DNA of 21,926 nucleotides from Apostichopus californicus. Its lineage: Eukaryota; Echinodermata; Holothuroidea; Aspidochirotida; Stichopodidae. The notes under the pieces are model-generated. The model was not told the origin of the DNA and ran no database searches. It worked only from the letters and a program-made list of their open reading frames with translations. The position numbers were made by a program, and so were the translations under genes. Of the stretch, positions 1 through 9,431 are shown piece by piece (position 1 is the stretch's first letter; each line of letters begins with the position of its first letter). The DNA lies in the NCBI GenBank assembly GCA_020650975.1, contig JAIPMN010001922.1, positions 1 through 21,926 on the forward strand, written 5' to 3'.

Positions 1-558
1 CGCTTGGGAATTCAGACATGTTTATTAACAGCAAAATGCGCTATCGGCGCACTTTACAGAGCGACCCAGCCATTTCTGACAGTTTCCCTCTTTATTTTAT
101 GTTTAAAAAAATTTTGGCGAATAATAACCAGTAACGTAACCCGCAGCAGAATTACGCGAAGGGGGAAAATTCCGCCAAATTGGCTCAGATCTGACGCTGA
201 GGAACTTTTTTCATCACATGGATTTTCCACTTGGATAAATTTCATTTATTATCATCTCTTAGCGTCCTTGCCTCGTCTAAGCTACAGCATATGCCCATGA
301 GTAGCAGTATTTAGAATCAGCAAAACAAAAAAAGAGGAGAATTATACGTACAGCAATTGGCTAAAAATGTAACCAAAATATTATATTTAGCTCCCCATTG
401 TCAAAACGAAAAAGTTTCCCGTCATGATCTGATCCGATTTCTTCTTGCTGTGAACTGTCCTGAATGATTTTAGTGAATGCTCCCCACCCCTCCCCCGCCC
501 CACCCTTTCAAGATATGAATTACCAGGGAGAATAACATATTTGTAGTCGCACACTTAC
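1..558 (-). other. Start of intron 6 of Delta (partial)
   Basis: This is the DNA downstream of the exon 6 donor (GTAAGT at 558-553, minus strand). I find no EGF-like cysteine pattern on the minus strand here, so the next exon is off the window. It contains a C-rich tract at about 482-505 on the plus strand (G-rich on the transcript). The open frames in 1-300 on both strands have no recognisable domain. Confidence 0.7.
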
Positions 559-689
559 CAATGTTACAGAGGGGGCCAGCCCATCCGGCGTTACAATTAC
601 ATTCGTTCGGTACATCACATGTCCCGTGTTCACAACCAATCTTTGTTTCGCATTCATCACAATGATCTCCCATGTAACCGGCGTTGCAA
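559..689 (-). CDS. Delta: Delta exon 6: end of EGF1 and all of EGF2
   Basis: 131 nt. The acceptor reads ...CTGATAG|TTGC and the donor AACATTG|GTAAGT. The first base completes Asp252 and the last base starts codon 296. It encodes C253-x8-C262 of EGF1, then DEC, then EGF2 with C265-x5-C271-x4-C276-x5-C282-x1-C284-x8-C293. This is the canonical six-cysteine EGF pattern with GWAGPLC at its end. From memory, vertebrate DSL ligands such as JAG1 also have a 131 nt exon at this position, which suggests conserved gene structure. Confidence 0.93.
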
Positions 690-3600
690 CTATCAGAGAG
701 AGGGAGGTAAGAAGAAGGAAAATAGTTAATAATTGTGGTAAAACGGGAGTTGAAAATAATACAAGTTAATGGGCCTCACAGTATATACCAGACTTATGTG
801 GTCATACATTTTACCATTAACATTTCATAAATGACCTTTGAGATGAAATCCTACGAGGAATATGATATTCCGGAGGACATTTGGAGGGAAATTTAGACCA
901 AAAAGATGTGATTTAGAAACAAAAAAACGTTTATACTCACTCGCACGTATCGGGTGCACTGCAGATCCCATTCACACAGCCGGAACAGACAGCTGCAATG
1001 AGAACAGACGATACACATTGACCAATTAAAAGCTTGACATGAATTAAAGAGATTTTACACCTTAGATTTTATCAATCTATGTATTATCAACATTATATTG
1101 ACAGCAATACATGAACTGGTCGCTCGCTAAAACTTCAGTTTTTGTTCGGATTTCACTCTCTTTGTTATTTCTACTTTGAATTGGGACACTTACTTAACAT
1201 ATTTTTAACCACTTTTTTGTTGTTGGATCGTCTTACGCTCGACGAAATATGAACTTTTTTGGAAGGTTGTTCGATTCTAGTACTTAGTAGTTGCACAAGG
1301 CTGCCACAAAACACATGTAATTTGGTCAAGGTTAATGTTCGATTCAAGTATATAAGTATTGTTTAGCTCAAGATATACAGCCCGAAATAGTAGGAAAGGG
1401 AGAAGAAAAAAGAAGAAGCTTGTTTCGTGCTCGATAAAATATCCGGTTCATGAATAACTGGACACGTTAGGGAACAAAATAGGAAGTTTATAGTCAGTAT
1501 ACTCCTAAACACGAATTGATAATCCGAGTGGCGAGTTTGGGCTGGCCTAGAAATAATCGCAGTTCCATTGACACATTCCAAACAGAATATCTATAGTTGA
1601 TACATCTGTCTCTGGTGTGTCTTGACTAATCTTCAAAATGTTAGAGCAGCAAGGGGTACGTGGTTTAATTTCAGAGTGAAGCTATATCCATATATGATGC
1701 AATATTATCAAATGGAATTAATAATGTTAAATAATATATATACATATACATCTGTATACGGCTTATATACTTGATTGTTTCCGGATGTATCGTACTTCTT
1801 ACTATTCAATGTACCGCTGTTTAAAAGCTTCACTCCTAACATTTCATGAAGGTTAAATTGTTAAATCTATTCATAGGAATGCAAATAGCCATTAGAAGTC
1901 GATCTAGAAATGACAGAGGAATGCTCGCGTGCTGACAATAAATATGCATTAGTGACACGCGCTATCTCTTGACAGCACCCGGGGACGCACGATTGATGGC
2001 TCCCCTGCCGAAGCAACGTTAGTGCGTGACATCAAAACGAGGGCGTCGGCTTTTTCTTTTCTTTCGTGACAGTTCTCCTTGAGAGCGAAGCTATACCATT
2101 ACAGTTCAAAACTTACTAATATCATGACAGGGGTAACTTTCAACATGGTACAGCCATAGTGAAATTTCCATTTGGCAGGACACAGAGGATATGGCCTGGA
2201 GGCAAATGTGCTGACATGTACCGTAGGTTTTATGCATAAGATTACTGGAGACAGTACGAAGAATTTTAAATGCGCGTAGACGTGGCAAGTGCGAAATTGC
2301 GAGCACAGTGGGAAGCAGGTGATGTACTCATTGCTTCTAAGATGGGCCCCTTCCGCCTCACACTGAGAGAAGGGAATTGAGACATAACCTATGGAAACAA
2401 TATAGTGTGCATGTCCCTGTGTATCTGTGTCATACGATGTGCTTGCTTTGATTGCGGTTTTATACAGTTATTCACACGGGGGGAGCTTCCAAGAACGAGT
2501 AAATCAAACTTGTGGTAAGAGAAATACCCCATGGGAATTTTAATTTTCATGAGATGGATTTGATCATCAATGTATAACCTATACACAAGCACAATATACC
2601 ATGCTAACATGTAGGTCTAGTTTAGCATGATAGGCTATACTACAACATTGATTCAGATTTTCATTATTCAGCCAGTGTAAAGAAAGTTACGATAGTTTAC
2701 CAATCAGCGGAGACAAAACAATGATGACACTATAAGTACCGTAGTACTCATATGTACAATTAGGGGTTAATATATGCCCACGTATAAACTCTGTGGAGGC
2801 AATGTGCTCGAAGACCCTGGACACAACGTATACGTATATATTAATTACGACTGAAGCTATAGACGGTCGCAGCTTGTTGAGTAATATGACGAAAAGTTAA
2901 ATGCTATAATGGACAGCAAGACTAGTAATAACAGTTTATCGATCGCGAGAGGGATGTCACTTAAAACTCAATCGGCGATGTTCATTTCTATGGCAGTTTC
3001 GCGATCATGCATGTATTCTCTGTAACTGGAGTTAAAACTTCAAGCTGACTAACATAAGAGGCGTCAAGAAACATGAGACTGAGAATGGACGCACGATAAA
3101 TAAATAAATAAAGTTTGCCATTTAATGAGTATTTCAACAACATAGCTGTCCCATCACATCAGAGAGGCGGCTATTGATGGATTATTGATCTACTTCTCTG
3201 AACTAATGTTTCTGTGCAAACTCTTACGTAATCTCGGATTTGTCGTCAAACCTTACGAAGATTGATTTGAACAACATCTGTTCGCATCGACGTGATACCT
3301 GGTTATAAATCAGTACAACGAAAACACCCTGGTTTCTTCATAACAGCATGACGCCTTGGCCTACAAGTTAGGGAAACGCATTGAGCGTGTGCAGCAAAAA
3401 AACCTGAATAGACCACGTCTTACGTAACATGTTTAATCAGAGTATCACTATGCAACCAACAATTTGGCCCTCCTTATCCTTGACTAACTATAGAATAAAC
3501 CCTCCTGGATAAAGCTGACGTGAGATGAACGTTACAAAGATAATACCGGTGGAATGCAAACAAAACTGTCCCCATTTTACCCCTTAACGATCGTGGGAAA

Positions 3601-6600
3601 ATTGCTAAACGGCCATAGTGACATTGCTTCCATGTACTCACGTCAAAGTCTTGGTTGCTAAGAGAGGAACCACCATATAGTGCATCTTAACCTAACACAC
3701 AAAGCTTCTGTTTAACCTCACGAAGTCTACTTTCCCTCACTTTACAATAGCTTCATGTTTTGGACACAAAAAAGGAGACGTTTCATGTTTTAATCGCAGT
3801 ATGAATAATAGCCTTCTTTGCGTTCATTCGCGTTTCAATCTCTTGTTCAAAACCCCCTATCGAATTCGCAGATCAAGTTTCCCACGAGGTTATTAAGGCT
3901 TGAAAAAAAAGAGATTTTTTCTTTGCCATTGTTCGTGATAAGCATCACGAAACATTTTGTATTCGTATCGCACTAAATAACCTGTATTCTCTACACAGCT
4001 TATATAGTGAGTGGTAACAGTTCAGATTTGTGTGGTTATTTAGTTTAAGAACCACAACACAGAAAACTGTTGCAAAAAGGTATCCTTGCATTTATAACAA
4101 GCTGATCTTTTCATTGTGACAGTTACCCGGTTGGAGTGATTTACTTAGCGCTTCAAAACTTTTCATGGTAGCGTGGGAAATCCGTTCAAGTGGTTCCGAA
4201 GGACTGTATATCAAAAGTCCCCTTTACAATACTATACATATACCCTCGTAGCTCTCATAATAAAACATCACAATAGAGTTAGCAAATTGTTTGTCGACAC
4301 GACAATAAGGGTGATACCAATATGTACAAAAAGGCCGATTGAGAACTATTAAACTATAAGCGGGGTAACAAATAAATTGTAAGTATTTCGTAGGTATTTG
4401 TGAAGATATTGAAGTATCGACAGCTACTGGCCAATCCGACTTAATTGTACAATTATATAAGCGATGGAACTCACGTTGTTGGCAATTAAAACCGCCGGTC
4501 CATCCTGGGAGACATTGACGGGACCCATCGGAAAGGCAGGTGTAGTGCCCTATAAAGTCATCCCTGCTCTCGCATTTCTTCTTGCACTGATCTCCATAAT
4601 AATCCACATCGCATATTACTCTGTACGAATATCGTAATGTGTGGTTTTCGGTGGAGTAGGTATCATTGAACCAGGTTGGACTGACATTCTGATGCCGCTG
4701 CGTGGCTAATCTAGCAATTAATTTGGAATTACTCTCTACTGAAAATAGAAAGACATAGAAAACAAAAATTAGTGATCTGTTTTGTACAAGGAAAGATTGA
4801 ATGCTTGATCAAAACAGAAAAAGTCCACATGAATGTTACATAGACCAATATATTGTTAACAAATTCTACTAGCTTCCCTAGCTCAAATGTCTTTCTAAAA
4901 CCAACGCGTATATGCAGTTCTCTGCGTATACCCCCCTTGTAACGTATATCCATTCTAACGTACAACATTGAAGTAACAACTTCACACCCCGCTTGGACTA
5001 TAGAGAGCTCACTTTTCGACTACGTATGCTGTTAGCTCTGTTAAAAGGCATAGGATTTTGTCAACAGAATATCATATTTTCACTATAAGCTTCCTTCGTG
5101 TACGGCCTTGCAGCGACATCTTTTGTGTTTTGGGGAAACTGACTTGCCCGTTAGGAAAGATAGCTGCGGCCGGGTAACAAACAATAAGCCCCAAGGCTGC
5201 TACGCCACACACCTTTTGTTTGGCACGTGCTGCATTTGGCCTGCACCTGGCTCGACGGGGGAAAATGGAAGAAAAAACAGGCAGCTAGAAAAAAATATAC
5301 GCGCTTCATATTTATACTGTAAATAGCGCATTAAAAACAATGTAGGCTGTAGCACTGTAACACAGTATCTATATGCATGTTCTTTGCATTAGTTAATAAG
5401 GGGTCTGTAACGCGGCTAATGTCTGTTGAGTGTAGTCTGCACTCTGCATAAGCCTATTCCTCTTCAATCACTTACCACAGGAAGTTTGCGAAATCATATG
5501 ATCAATATAATAATGCAATCCAAGTTTTGTCTGGTATACCTTTCCTTGAATTTGTTATTAATAGGCTTCTGCGTATATATTATATATTGGCCTAAACATA
5601 TAAAGTCAAAGCATATAAATATATATACTGTAACCTATTAATAACAAATTCAAGGGAAGGTACCAACAACCTGGTTTGAATGACTATTTTAATCATACGA
5701 TTTCGCAAAATTGTTGAGGTAAGTGATTGAAGAGGTCAACAAGGAGAATCCTTTCAAATTTCAATGATAACGTGAAAATTAATATTTCGTGTATTAAAGT
5801 CGGAGTTCAGATATTAGTAAATCTGCCGGCTTGACAACCTTGTTTTCACACTGCAGTGTGCTTACAGGGAGCTCGCTGTAACCTGACTTATATTTTCACC
5901 TGCTCATTGGCGTTATCATCTTTACACTTTGATTCCACTGATAACGATATTATATGCAAAAGGTAAACGAATTCGCGAGCAACATTCTCCCAGGGATGAC
6001 GTTTTGAATTCAATGTATGCAAACAGTAATGTACATGTTGGCCGATGATTGGAAAGTGCACGGCTTTAAAATGGGCAATGTATACGGCTACCAATGGTTA
6101 TCAGTAGTGACGTTTTCAACCTTAGTGCACCAATCCTGCATGGACAACTCGCTCTATACGGAATTTATTCAACGAAAATGATACCAACAAATTTATATAA
6201 AAATGCGTATTCCGTGGTTGACCCGAGCTTGTTTTTTTTTAAAGTTAATGTGAACACAAGGCAGTACCGATAATGGTTTTTGTATTAAATTTAGTGTAAA
6301 TGATGGTAAACACATATGGCAAATACGTGAACCACCACTGCAAACGAAAACCGCAATATAAGCATCAAAATACGTTGATTATTCTCTTTGCACTATTTTC
6401 TCTTTCAACATTAGGCACTAGTTTGTTTTAAGCGAATTTAAAGTACAATGTAGGGCGACATGTGTGTGTTATCCCACGGGCAGACATGCATACCTGGGAA
6501 AGATAACACTATATATACCGTATATACTACTACCGTTACATGTAACGCTGATCATTATGGCAGCTGAGTATTAGACACTGTGCTCTACACAGCATGTCAA

Positions 6601-9431
6601 TAGTCAACACACTTGAATTATTGGCCACGGCAGGTCAATTAATTGCGATTGATAATGCCAGATACGTATAAAGGCTACCTCTCTTAGGCAATAATAGTAC
6701 CGTACCCATTCATTGCCTAATACTATAGTTACTATGAGATGACATTAATACATCCAGACATCGTCTGCTACTAGCTTCTATACACGGAATGTGAATAAGG
6801 TCATTTGTAAGAAACATAAAACGACCAAGGACAGCCCCAAATTTTCTCGCGCCTATTACCTTACAATTCCCGTTTCCGGTGTGACTGGACGTGTTTAGAC
6901 CTGTTGGAACCATTTTCACCCTAAACAATTTGACACACAGGAATGACTTGCGCTAAGCTAACAGTCTCTTAACTCGGGGAACGAAAAGTTATATAAAGCC
7001 TTTCTTGCAAAATTAGTACTGTTGCACCCATTTCCTGCTTGGTTACCAAGAATGTGTGCATGAACCCTAAAACAGGAAATACGTAAACGGTATTCAGCTC
7101 TGACCAATAAGGAAAATATTTATCCTTTCATAAAGGCTTTCTACATTAACTGTTTAAGTGTGGCGCATGTAGGCACACAGGTAAGTGGAATAATATTGGC
7201 ATATTGTATGAAATAAGATGCATGTATGTGTGTATATATGCCTAACCTCTCAATGCACTTTATACATTTAAATTTAATGTATATCGATCTACAATTGTGG
7301 CAAAACATCAAAGCTATCTGTCGTCTGAAAGAATGTAGCAGTGGCGTCTGGCACATATTACACGTACATAGCATATACAGAGCTAAACAACATATAGTAG
7401 TATATGAGTTAGCGTCACTGATCGCTGCTGTAAGGTGAACCAAGCCCAATGGTTGTGCACAGCGTGTAAAATATCAACTAAATTGCGACCCTGACAAACC
7501 CAGCGTGGAACGCATTAGCCGCTCGGCTGGGATGAAGACTAAAAATTTAAGAACTAAGTTAAAAAGAGAGACTAACTTGTAATAAGAGGCACGCGCGCTT
7601 TAACATATTTTTGAGGTTCTTCTTGCAATATCTCCCGCTTTCAAACAACCGTAACACCTGACACGAGAACCATGTACGAAGGTATTTATGCACTGAGACG
7701 TGCGACAATAGAAAGGAAAAAAAGTTTAAAAAAAGTAATATATTTGACATATCAATTTGAAGTGGTCTTTGAAGAGTCCGTAAATAGCACAAATGCGGGG
7801 ATAAACTTTTGTGTGTGTATTAGAACAAATTAATGCACGTGTCCAATGTTTTCTCTTGGTTTAAATACTGCCTTCCATATAATACGGGCAATGTTGTATT
7901 GAAATGTAATAACACTCTTCACATTGTATACCAAATGAGGACATATTGATCGTCAAAATCACTGTCACGCTTGTACAAATTGATGATAAAACTATATGCT
8001 GGGTAGAAATGGTTCGCGTATGCTGGGTATGTGACAGTTCATTGACCCCTACAAGAAGGGGGTGTGTCCTTCTTGCAACCAGTCACACTTGGTTGAAAGT
8101 ATCACAACAATCCCCCCAAAAAATAAAGTAAAATAAAATTGGAGATAAAAGGTTTCAAACTCACCTTGTGCCGTATTTCTGCTGTTTATCATGTTCGTGT
8201 GCAAGGCATCAACAATTAAAGAGAAATCGTTCTACACAGGGGAAGAGAATGAATAATATATGGTATAAGTCAAAGGGCTGACAAGCCAGGGGTCAGAAAA
8301 TAAACAAAAAGGTAAACATAGCGCTTCTGGAGGGGCAACAAAGGCTATCCAGTGAAAAACTTTATATTTTTAAATTCATATTTACTCCCAATTCCTTTGT
8401 GATGGATAAAACACGGAGATGGGAAGCGTGGGTGTGAGTGAACATTTTGGCGCGATAATTTCAAGCCGAGAGGGATTCGGGAGACCGTTGTTTTGACTGC
8501 ATGTGTGACTATAGTATAGACTACGACTTGGCTACTACTGTTATAACAATTCTGTCGTCAAGGTTGTGTGCTGTTATGTACCGATGTGATCCCTCGTTAA
8601 AAAGGCAACAGAGTTTGAATTCTTACATGAAGTACAAGATATCATATTTGTCATGGTAATTATCATCAGCAATAACGAAAAGCTTAAATCTTGGACATTG
8701 TTATGAAGTAATAAACACTGTACTGTAATACCAAAATGTAATATGACACATGTCGAGTTTCTGTGCCACTGATAATTAATTGATTAGGAAATAAACAGGG
8801 ACTTACCGGCCAAGCATAGTCAAATGGTAGCTGTATTAATCCTTCCGAATCATTTGTAGGAATCTCAAAAGTATTGTTCCCCAGAATTTTTGTGGTAGAA
8901 TTCCCGTAAGTACACTTAGGAAACGGTTCCGTATCAATGTGTTGCACAAAATTAAAAAGGCAAATTTTAAAATAAGTCCGACAAAGTGTAGAACACTGTC
9001 GGTCCGTCCGATATGGGGATCCATCACAACAATTTCCATTTATGTCCAATGCTAATTCATTTGTGAAAGATAATAGGCGCAGTTGGAATAGCCCCTTTCC
9101 CGAAACCTGTTGAACAAAAGTAAAAATACAATGCAATGTAATGTTTTTCTACTGACAGATCATTTGTCAAAAGGCAATTGAACTAATGATTAAAATACTT
9201 ATTGAATGAGATTCCATGAGATACATTTGTTACCTTGGAAAATAAAAAGCCCTACACACCAGAAACTCCAGGCGATAAGACAGACCTCCTACCTTTTCAT
9301 GCATAAAACACGTTAACAATTTACACATTAAAAACATAACAAAATTTGGTATGGCTCACCTTGTGAAAGATAATGCTGAGTTGGACGGCTAAAAAGGCAA
9401 GATATCTCCACGAGAACCGTGTGCTACCCAT
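559..9431 (-). CDS. Delta: Delta-class Notch ligand, 5' part (six exons, 3' end off window)
   Basis: Joined exons are 9431-9360, 9106-8807, 8231-8165, 4738-4475, 992-941 and 689-559. They total 886 nt, or 295 codons plus one base, with no stop and GT-AG at every junction. Domain order is signal peptide (1 to about 27), MNNL/C2-like domain (about 30-150), DSL domain (about 187-232), EGF1 (237-262) and EGF2 (265-293). Delta ligands are type I membrane proteins on the sending cell. They bind Notch EGF11-12 through MNNL and DSL and trigger Notch cleavage in the neighbouring cell. Delta, rather than Jagged/Serrate, is indicated by FSLIVDALH in exon 3 and ARLATQRH in exon 4, which match the Delta pattern FSLIIEALH...RLATQRH. 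The remaining EGF repeats, transmembrane helix and tail must lie left of position 1. Membership of the DSL-ligand family is close to certain, and the Delta class is very likely. Confidence 0.95.
690..940 (-). other. Intron 5 of Delta (251 bp)
   Basis: The donor is GTGAGT at 940-935 and the acceptor is GATAG ending at 690, preceded by a CTCTCTCT pyrimidine stretch on the minus strand. It interrupts the Asp252 codon after its second base. I see no other feature in it. Confidence 0.85.
941..992 (-). CDS. Delta: Delta exon 5: first half of EGF1
   Basis: 52 nt. The acceptor is CATTGCAG|CTGTC and the donor TGCGA|GTGAGT. The first two bases complete Pro235. Residues 236-251 carry C237-x2-C240-x4-C245-x5-C251, the first four cysteines of EGF1. 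The exon is too short to stand out as an open frame. It is called from the splice signals, exact phase agreement with both neighbours, and the DSL-ligand pattern in which EGF1 is split across two exons. The C1-C2 spacing (two residues) and C2-C3 spacing (four) are shorter than the usual Delta EGF1. Confidence 0.9.
1920..2070. promoter_or_regulatory. Candidate regulatory patch in intron 4
   Basis: This stretch is more GC- and CpG-rich than its surroundings. It holds two Hes class-C sites, CACGCG on the minus strand (1926-1931) and on the plus strand (1956-1961), in opposed orientation 30 bp apart. A further GC-rich block with repeated GCGTGAC/TCGTGAC-like words follows. The call rests on composition and motif content alone. 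Confidence 0.3.
3592..3599 (+). promoter_or_regulatory. Su(H)/CSL site, copy 1
   Basis: The sequence is CGTGGGAA, an exact match to the high-affinity Su(H)/RBPJ consensus YGTGRGAA, the DNA-binding partner of the Notch intracellular domain. It lies in intron 4 of the Notch ligand gene. It is one of three copies within about 590 bp. Confidence 0.45.
3879..3886 (-). promoter_or_regulatory. Su(H)/CSL site, copy 2
   Basis: The plus strand reads TTCCCACG, so the minus strand carries CGTGGGAA, followed by one more A. It is an exact Su(H) consensus, 287 bp from copy 1 and in the opposite orientation. Confidence 0.45.
4172..4179 (+). promoter_or_regulatory. Su(H)/CSL site, copy 3
   Basis: The sequence is CGTGGGAA followed by A, 293 bp from copy 2 and about 300 bp from the exon 4 donor. 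All three copies share the CGTGGGAAA nonamer. Confidence 0.45.
4475..4738 (-). CDS. Delta: Delta exon 4: MNNL-DSL linker and DSL domain
   Basis: 264 nt. The acceptor is TTTTCAG|TAGAG and the donor CAACAAC|GTGAG. Two bases complete Val147, 87 codons follow (148-234), and the last base starts Pro235. The DSL domain has its six cysteines at 189, 198, 202, 214, 222 and 232, with DVDYYGDQC, RDDFIGHY and GWTGG motifs. The linker holds ARLATQRH, a Delta signature, and YSYRVIC, which leads into the DSL domain. N-glycosylation sequons are at Asn171 (NDT) and Asn178 (NHT); N164-VS is followed by Pro and is probably weak. The motif is normally RDDxFGH, so Ile209 in place of Phe is unusual. A second acceptor three bases downstream would remove one residue. 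Confidence 0.96.
5459..5735. mobile_element. Foldback/MITE-like element with about 105 bp inverted arms
   Basis: The left arm (5459-5565) and right arm (5634-5735) are imperfect inverted copies. The outer 18 bases, CCTCTTCAATCACTTACC, have an exact reverse complement at 5718-5735. The inner ends, TTATTAATAGG and CCTATTAATAA, also match, and the middle (GCGAAATCATATGAT versus ATCATACGATTTCGC) is conserved with small indels. The 68 bp centre is AT-rich with TATATA runs. It has no coding capacity, and I see no clear target-site duplication. This fits a non-autonomous DNA transposon (MITE) or foldback element inserted in intron 3. The family cannot be assigned from sequence alone. Confidence 0.8.
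6534..6547. repeat. 14 bp perfect palindrome
   Basis: The sequence CGTTACATGTAACG reads identically on both strands. It sits in intron 3 just after a TATATACCGTATATAC stretch. It may be a dimeric factor site or chance. Confidence 0.4.
7588..7597 (+). promoter_or_regulatory. Hes class-C site in intron 3
   Basis: GGCACGCGCG contains the Hairy/Hes core GGCACGCG. It is isolated from the upstream clusters and so weaker as evidence on its own. Confidence 0.3.
8165..8231 (-). CDS. Delta: Delta exon 3: C-terminal part of MNNL
   Basis: 67 nt. The acceptor is CTGTGTAG|AACGA and the donor GCACAAG|GTGAGT. It encodes 22 codons (125-146) plus the first base of Val147. NDFSLIVDALH aligns with the conserved Delta segment FSLIIEALH that follows FAWP/FSWP at the end of the MNNL core, which is diagnostic for Delta rather than Jagged (YTLLVEAWD). 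The exon is called from splice signals, phase agreement on both sides, and this family match. Confidence 0.93.
8232..8806 (-). other. Intron 2 of Delta (575 bp)
   Basis: A phase-0 intron with donor GTAAGT at 8806-8801 and acceptor TGTGTAG ending at 8232. I see no repeats or coding segments. Confidence 0.85.
8807..9106 (-). CDS. Delta: Delta exon 2: MNNL domain
   Basis: 300 nt, exactly 100 codons (25-124), phase 0 at both ends. The acceptor is TTGTTCAACAG|GTTTC and the donor TGGCCG|GTAAGT. LFQLRLLSF is the first strand of the MNNL/C2 domain. GNCC (Cys50, Cys51) is the hallmark motif, followed by C62, C66, C73 and C89 for the family disulfides, TYFKICL, and FDYAWP at the end. Sequons are at Asn93 (NST), Asn101 (NNT) and Asn109 (NDS). 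In characterised ligands MNNL contacts Notch EGF12 and lipids. Confidence 0.96.
9107..9359 (-). other. Intron 1 of Delta (253 bp)
   Basis: A phase-0 intron between the signal-peptide exon and the MNNL exon, with donor GTGAGC at 9359-9354 and a T-rich tract before CAACAG ending at 9107. Confidence 0.85.
9360..9431 (-). CDS. Delta: Delta exon 1: start codon and signal peptide
   Basis: 72 nt encoding 24 residues. The ATG at 9431-9429 has A at -3 and G at +4, a strong Kozak context. Reading the same frame upstream there is no other ATG before an in-frame TGA at 9539-9537, so this start is well fixed. The peptide MGSTRFSWRYLAFLAVQLSI has a basic n-region (R5, R9) and a hydrophobic core, a typical secretory signal. 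Cleavage is probably just inside exon 2, near VSG (25-27). The donor is CACAAG|GTGAGC. Transcript 5' extent is unknown. Confidence 0.88.

Larger units (their letters stand above)
993..4474 (-). other. Intron 4 of Delta (3,482 bp)
   Basis: The donor is GTGAG at 4474-4470 and the acceptor CATTGCAG ends at 993. No coding segment is visible on either strand. It holds a moderately GC-rich patch with two opposed CACGCG motifs (about 1920-2070), a short (AAAT)n run near 3096-3112, and three exact CGTGGGAA sites between 3592 and 4179, listed separately. Otherwise it is AT-rich unique-looking sequence. Confidence 0.85.
4739..8164 (-). other. Intron 3 of Delta (3,426 bp)
   Basis: The donor is GTGAGT at 8164-8159 and the acceptor CTATTTTCAG ends at 4739. 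No coding segment is supported. It contains a 277 bp foldback element (5459-5735), a 14 bp perfect palindrome (6534-6547), a GC-richer stretch with E-boxes at about 5100-5290 (CACGTG at 5225-5230), a GGCACGCGCG site (7588-7597) and an 8 bp stem hairpin at about 8052-8075. Confidence 0.85.

Noticed and set aside
4-300. 98-codon open frame on the plus strand and an overlapping 63-codon one on the minus strand
   Set aside because: No domain, no EGF cysteine spacing, no splice context joining exon 6. They lie in intron 6.
470-558. Read-through of exon 6 into intron 6 giving a short tail and stop
   Set aside because: The donor TTG|GTAAGT is strong, and the extension is low complexity with no match to the family. 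Intron retention cannot be judged without RNA.
2306-2316. Fourth Su(H) site, AGTGGGAA
   Set aside because: The first base is A instead of C/T, so it does not meet the consensus.
4224-4474. Coding extension after the DSL domain in the same frame
   Set aside because: The donor GTGAG at 4474 follows the last DSL cysteine by two codons plus one base. The extension lacks EGF cysteines, and the phase fits exon 5 exactly.
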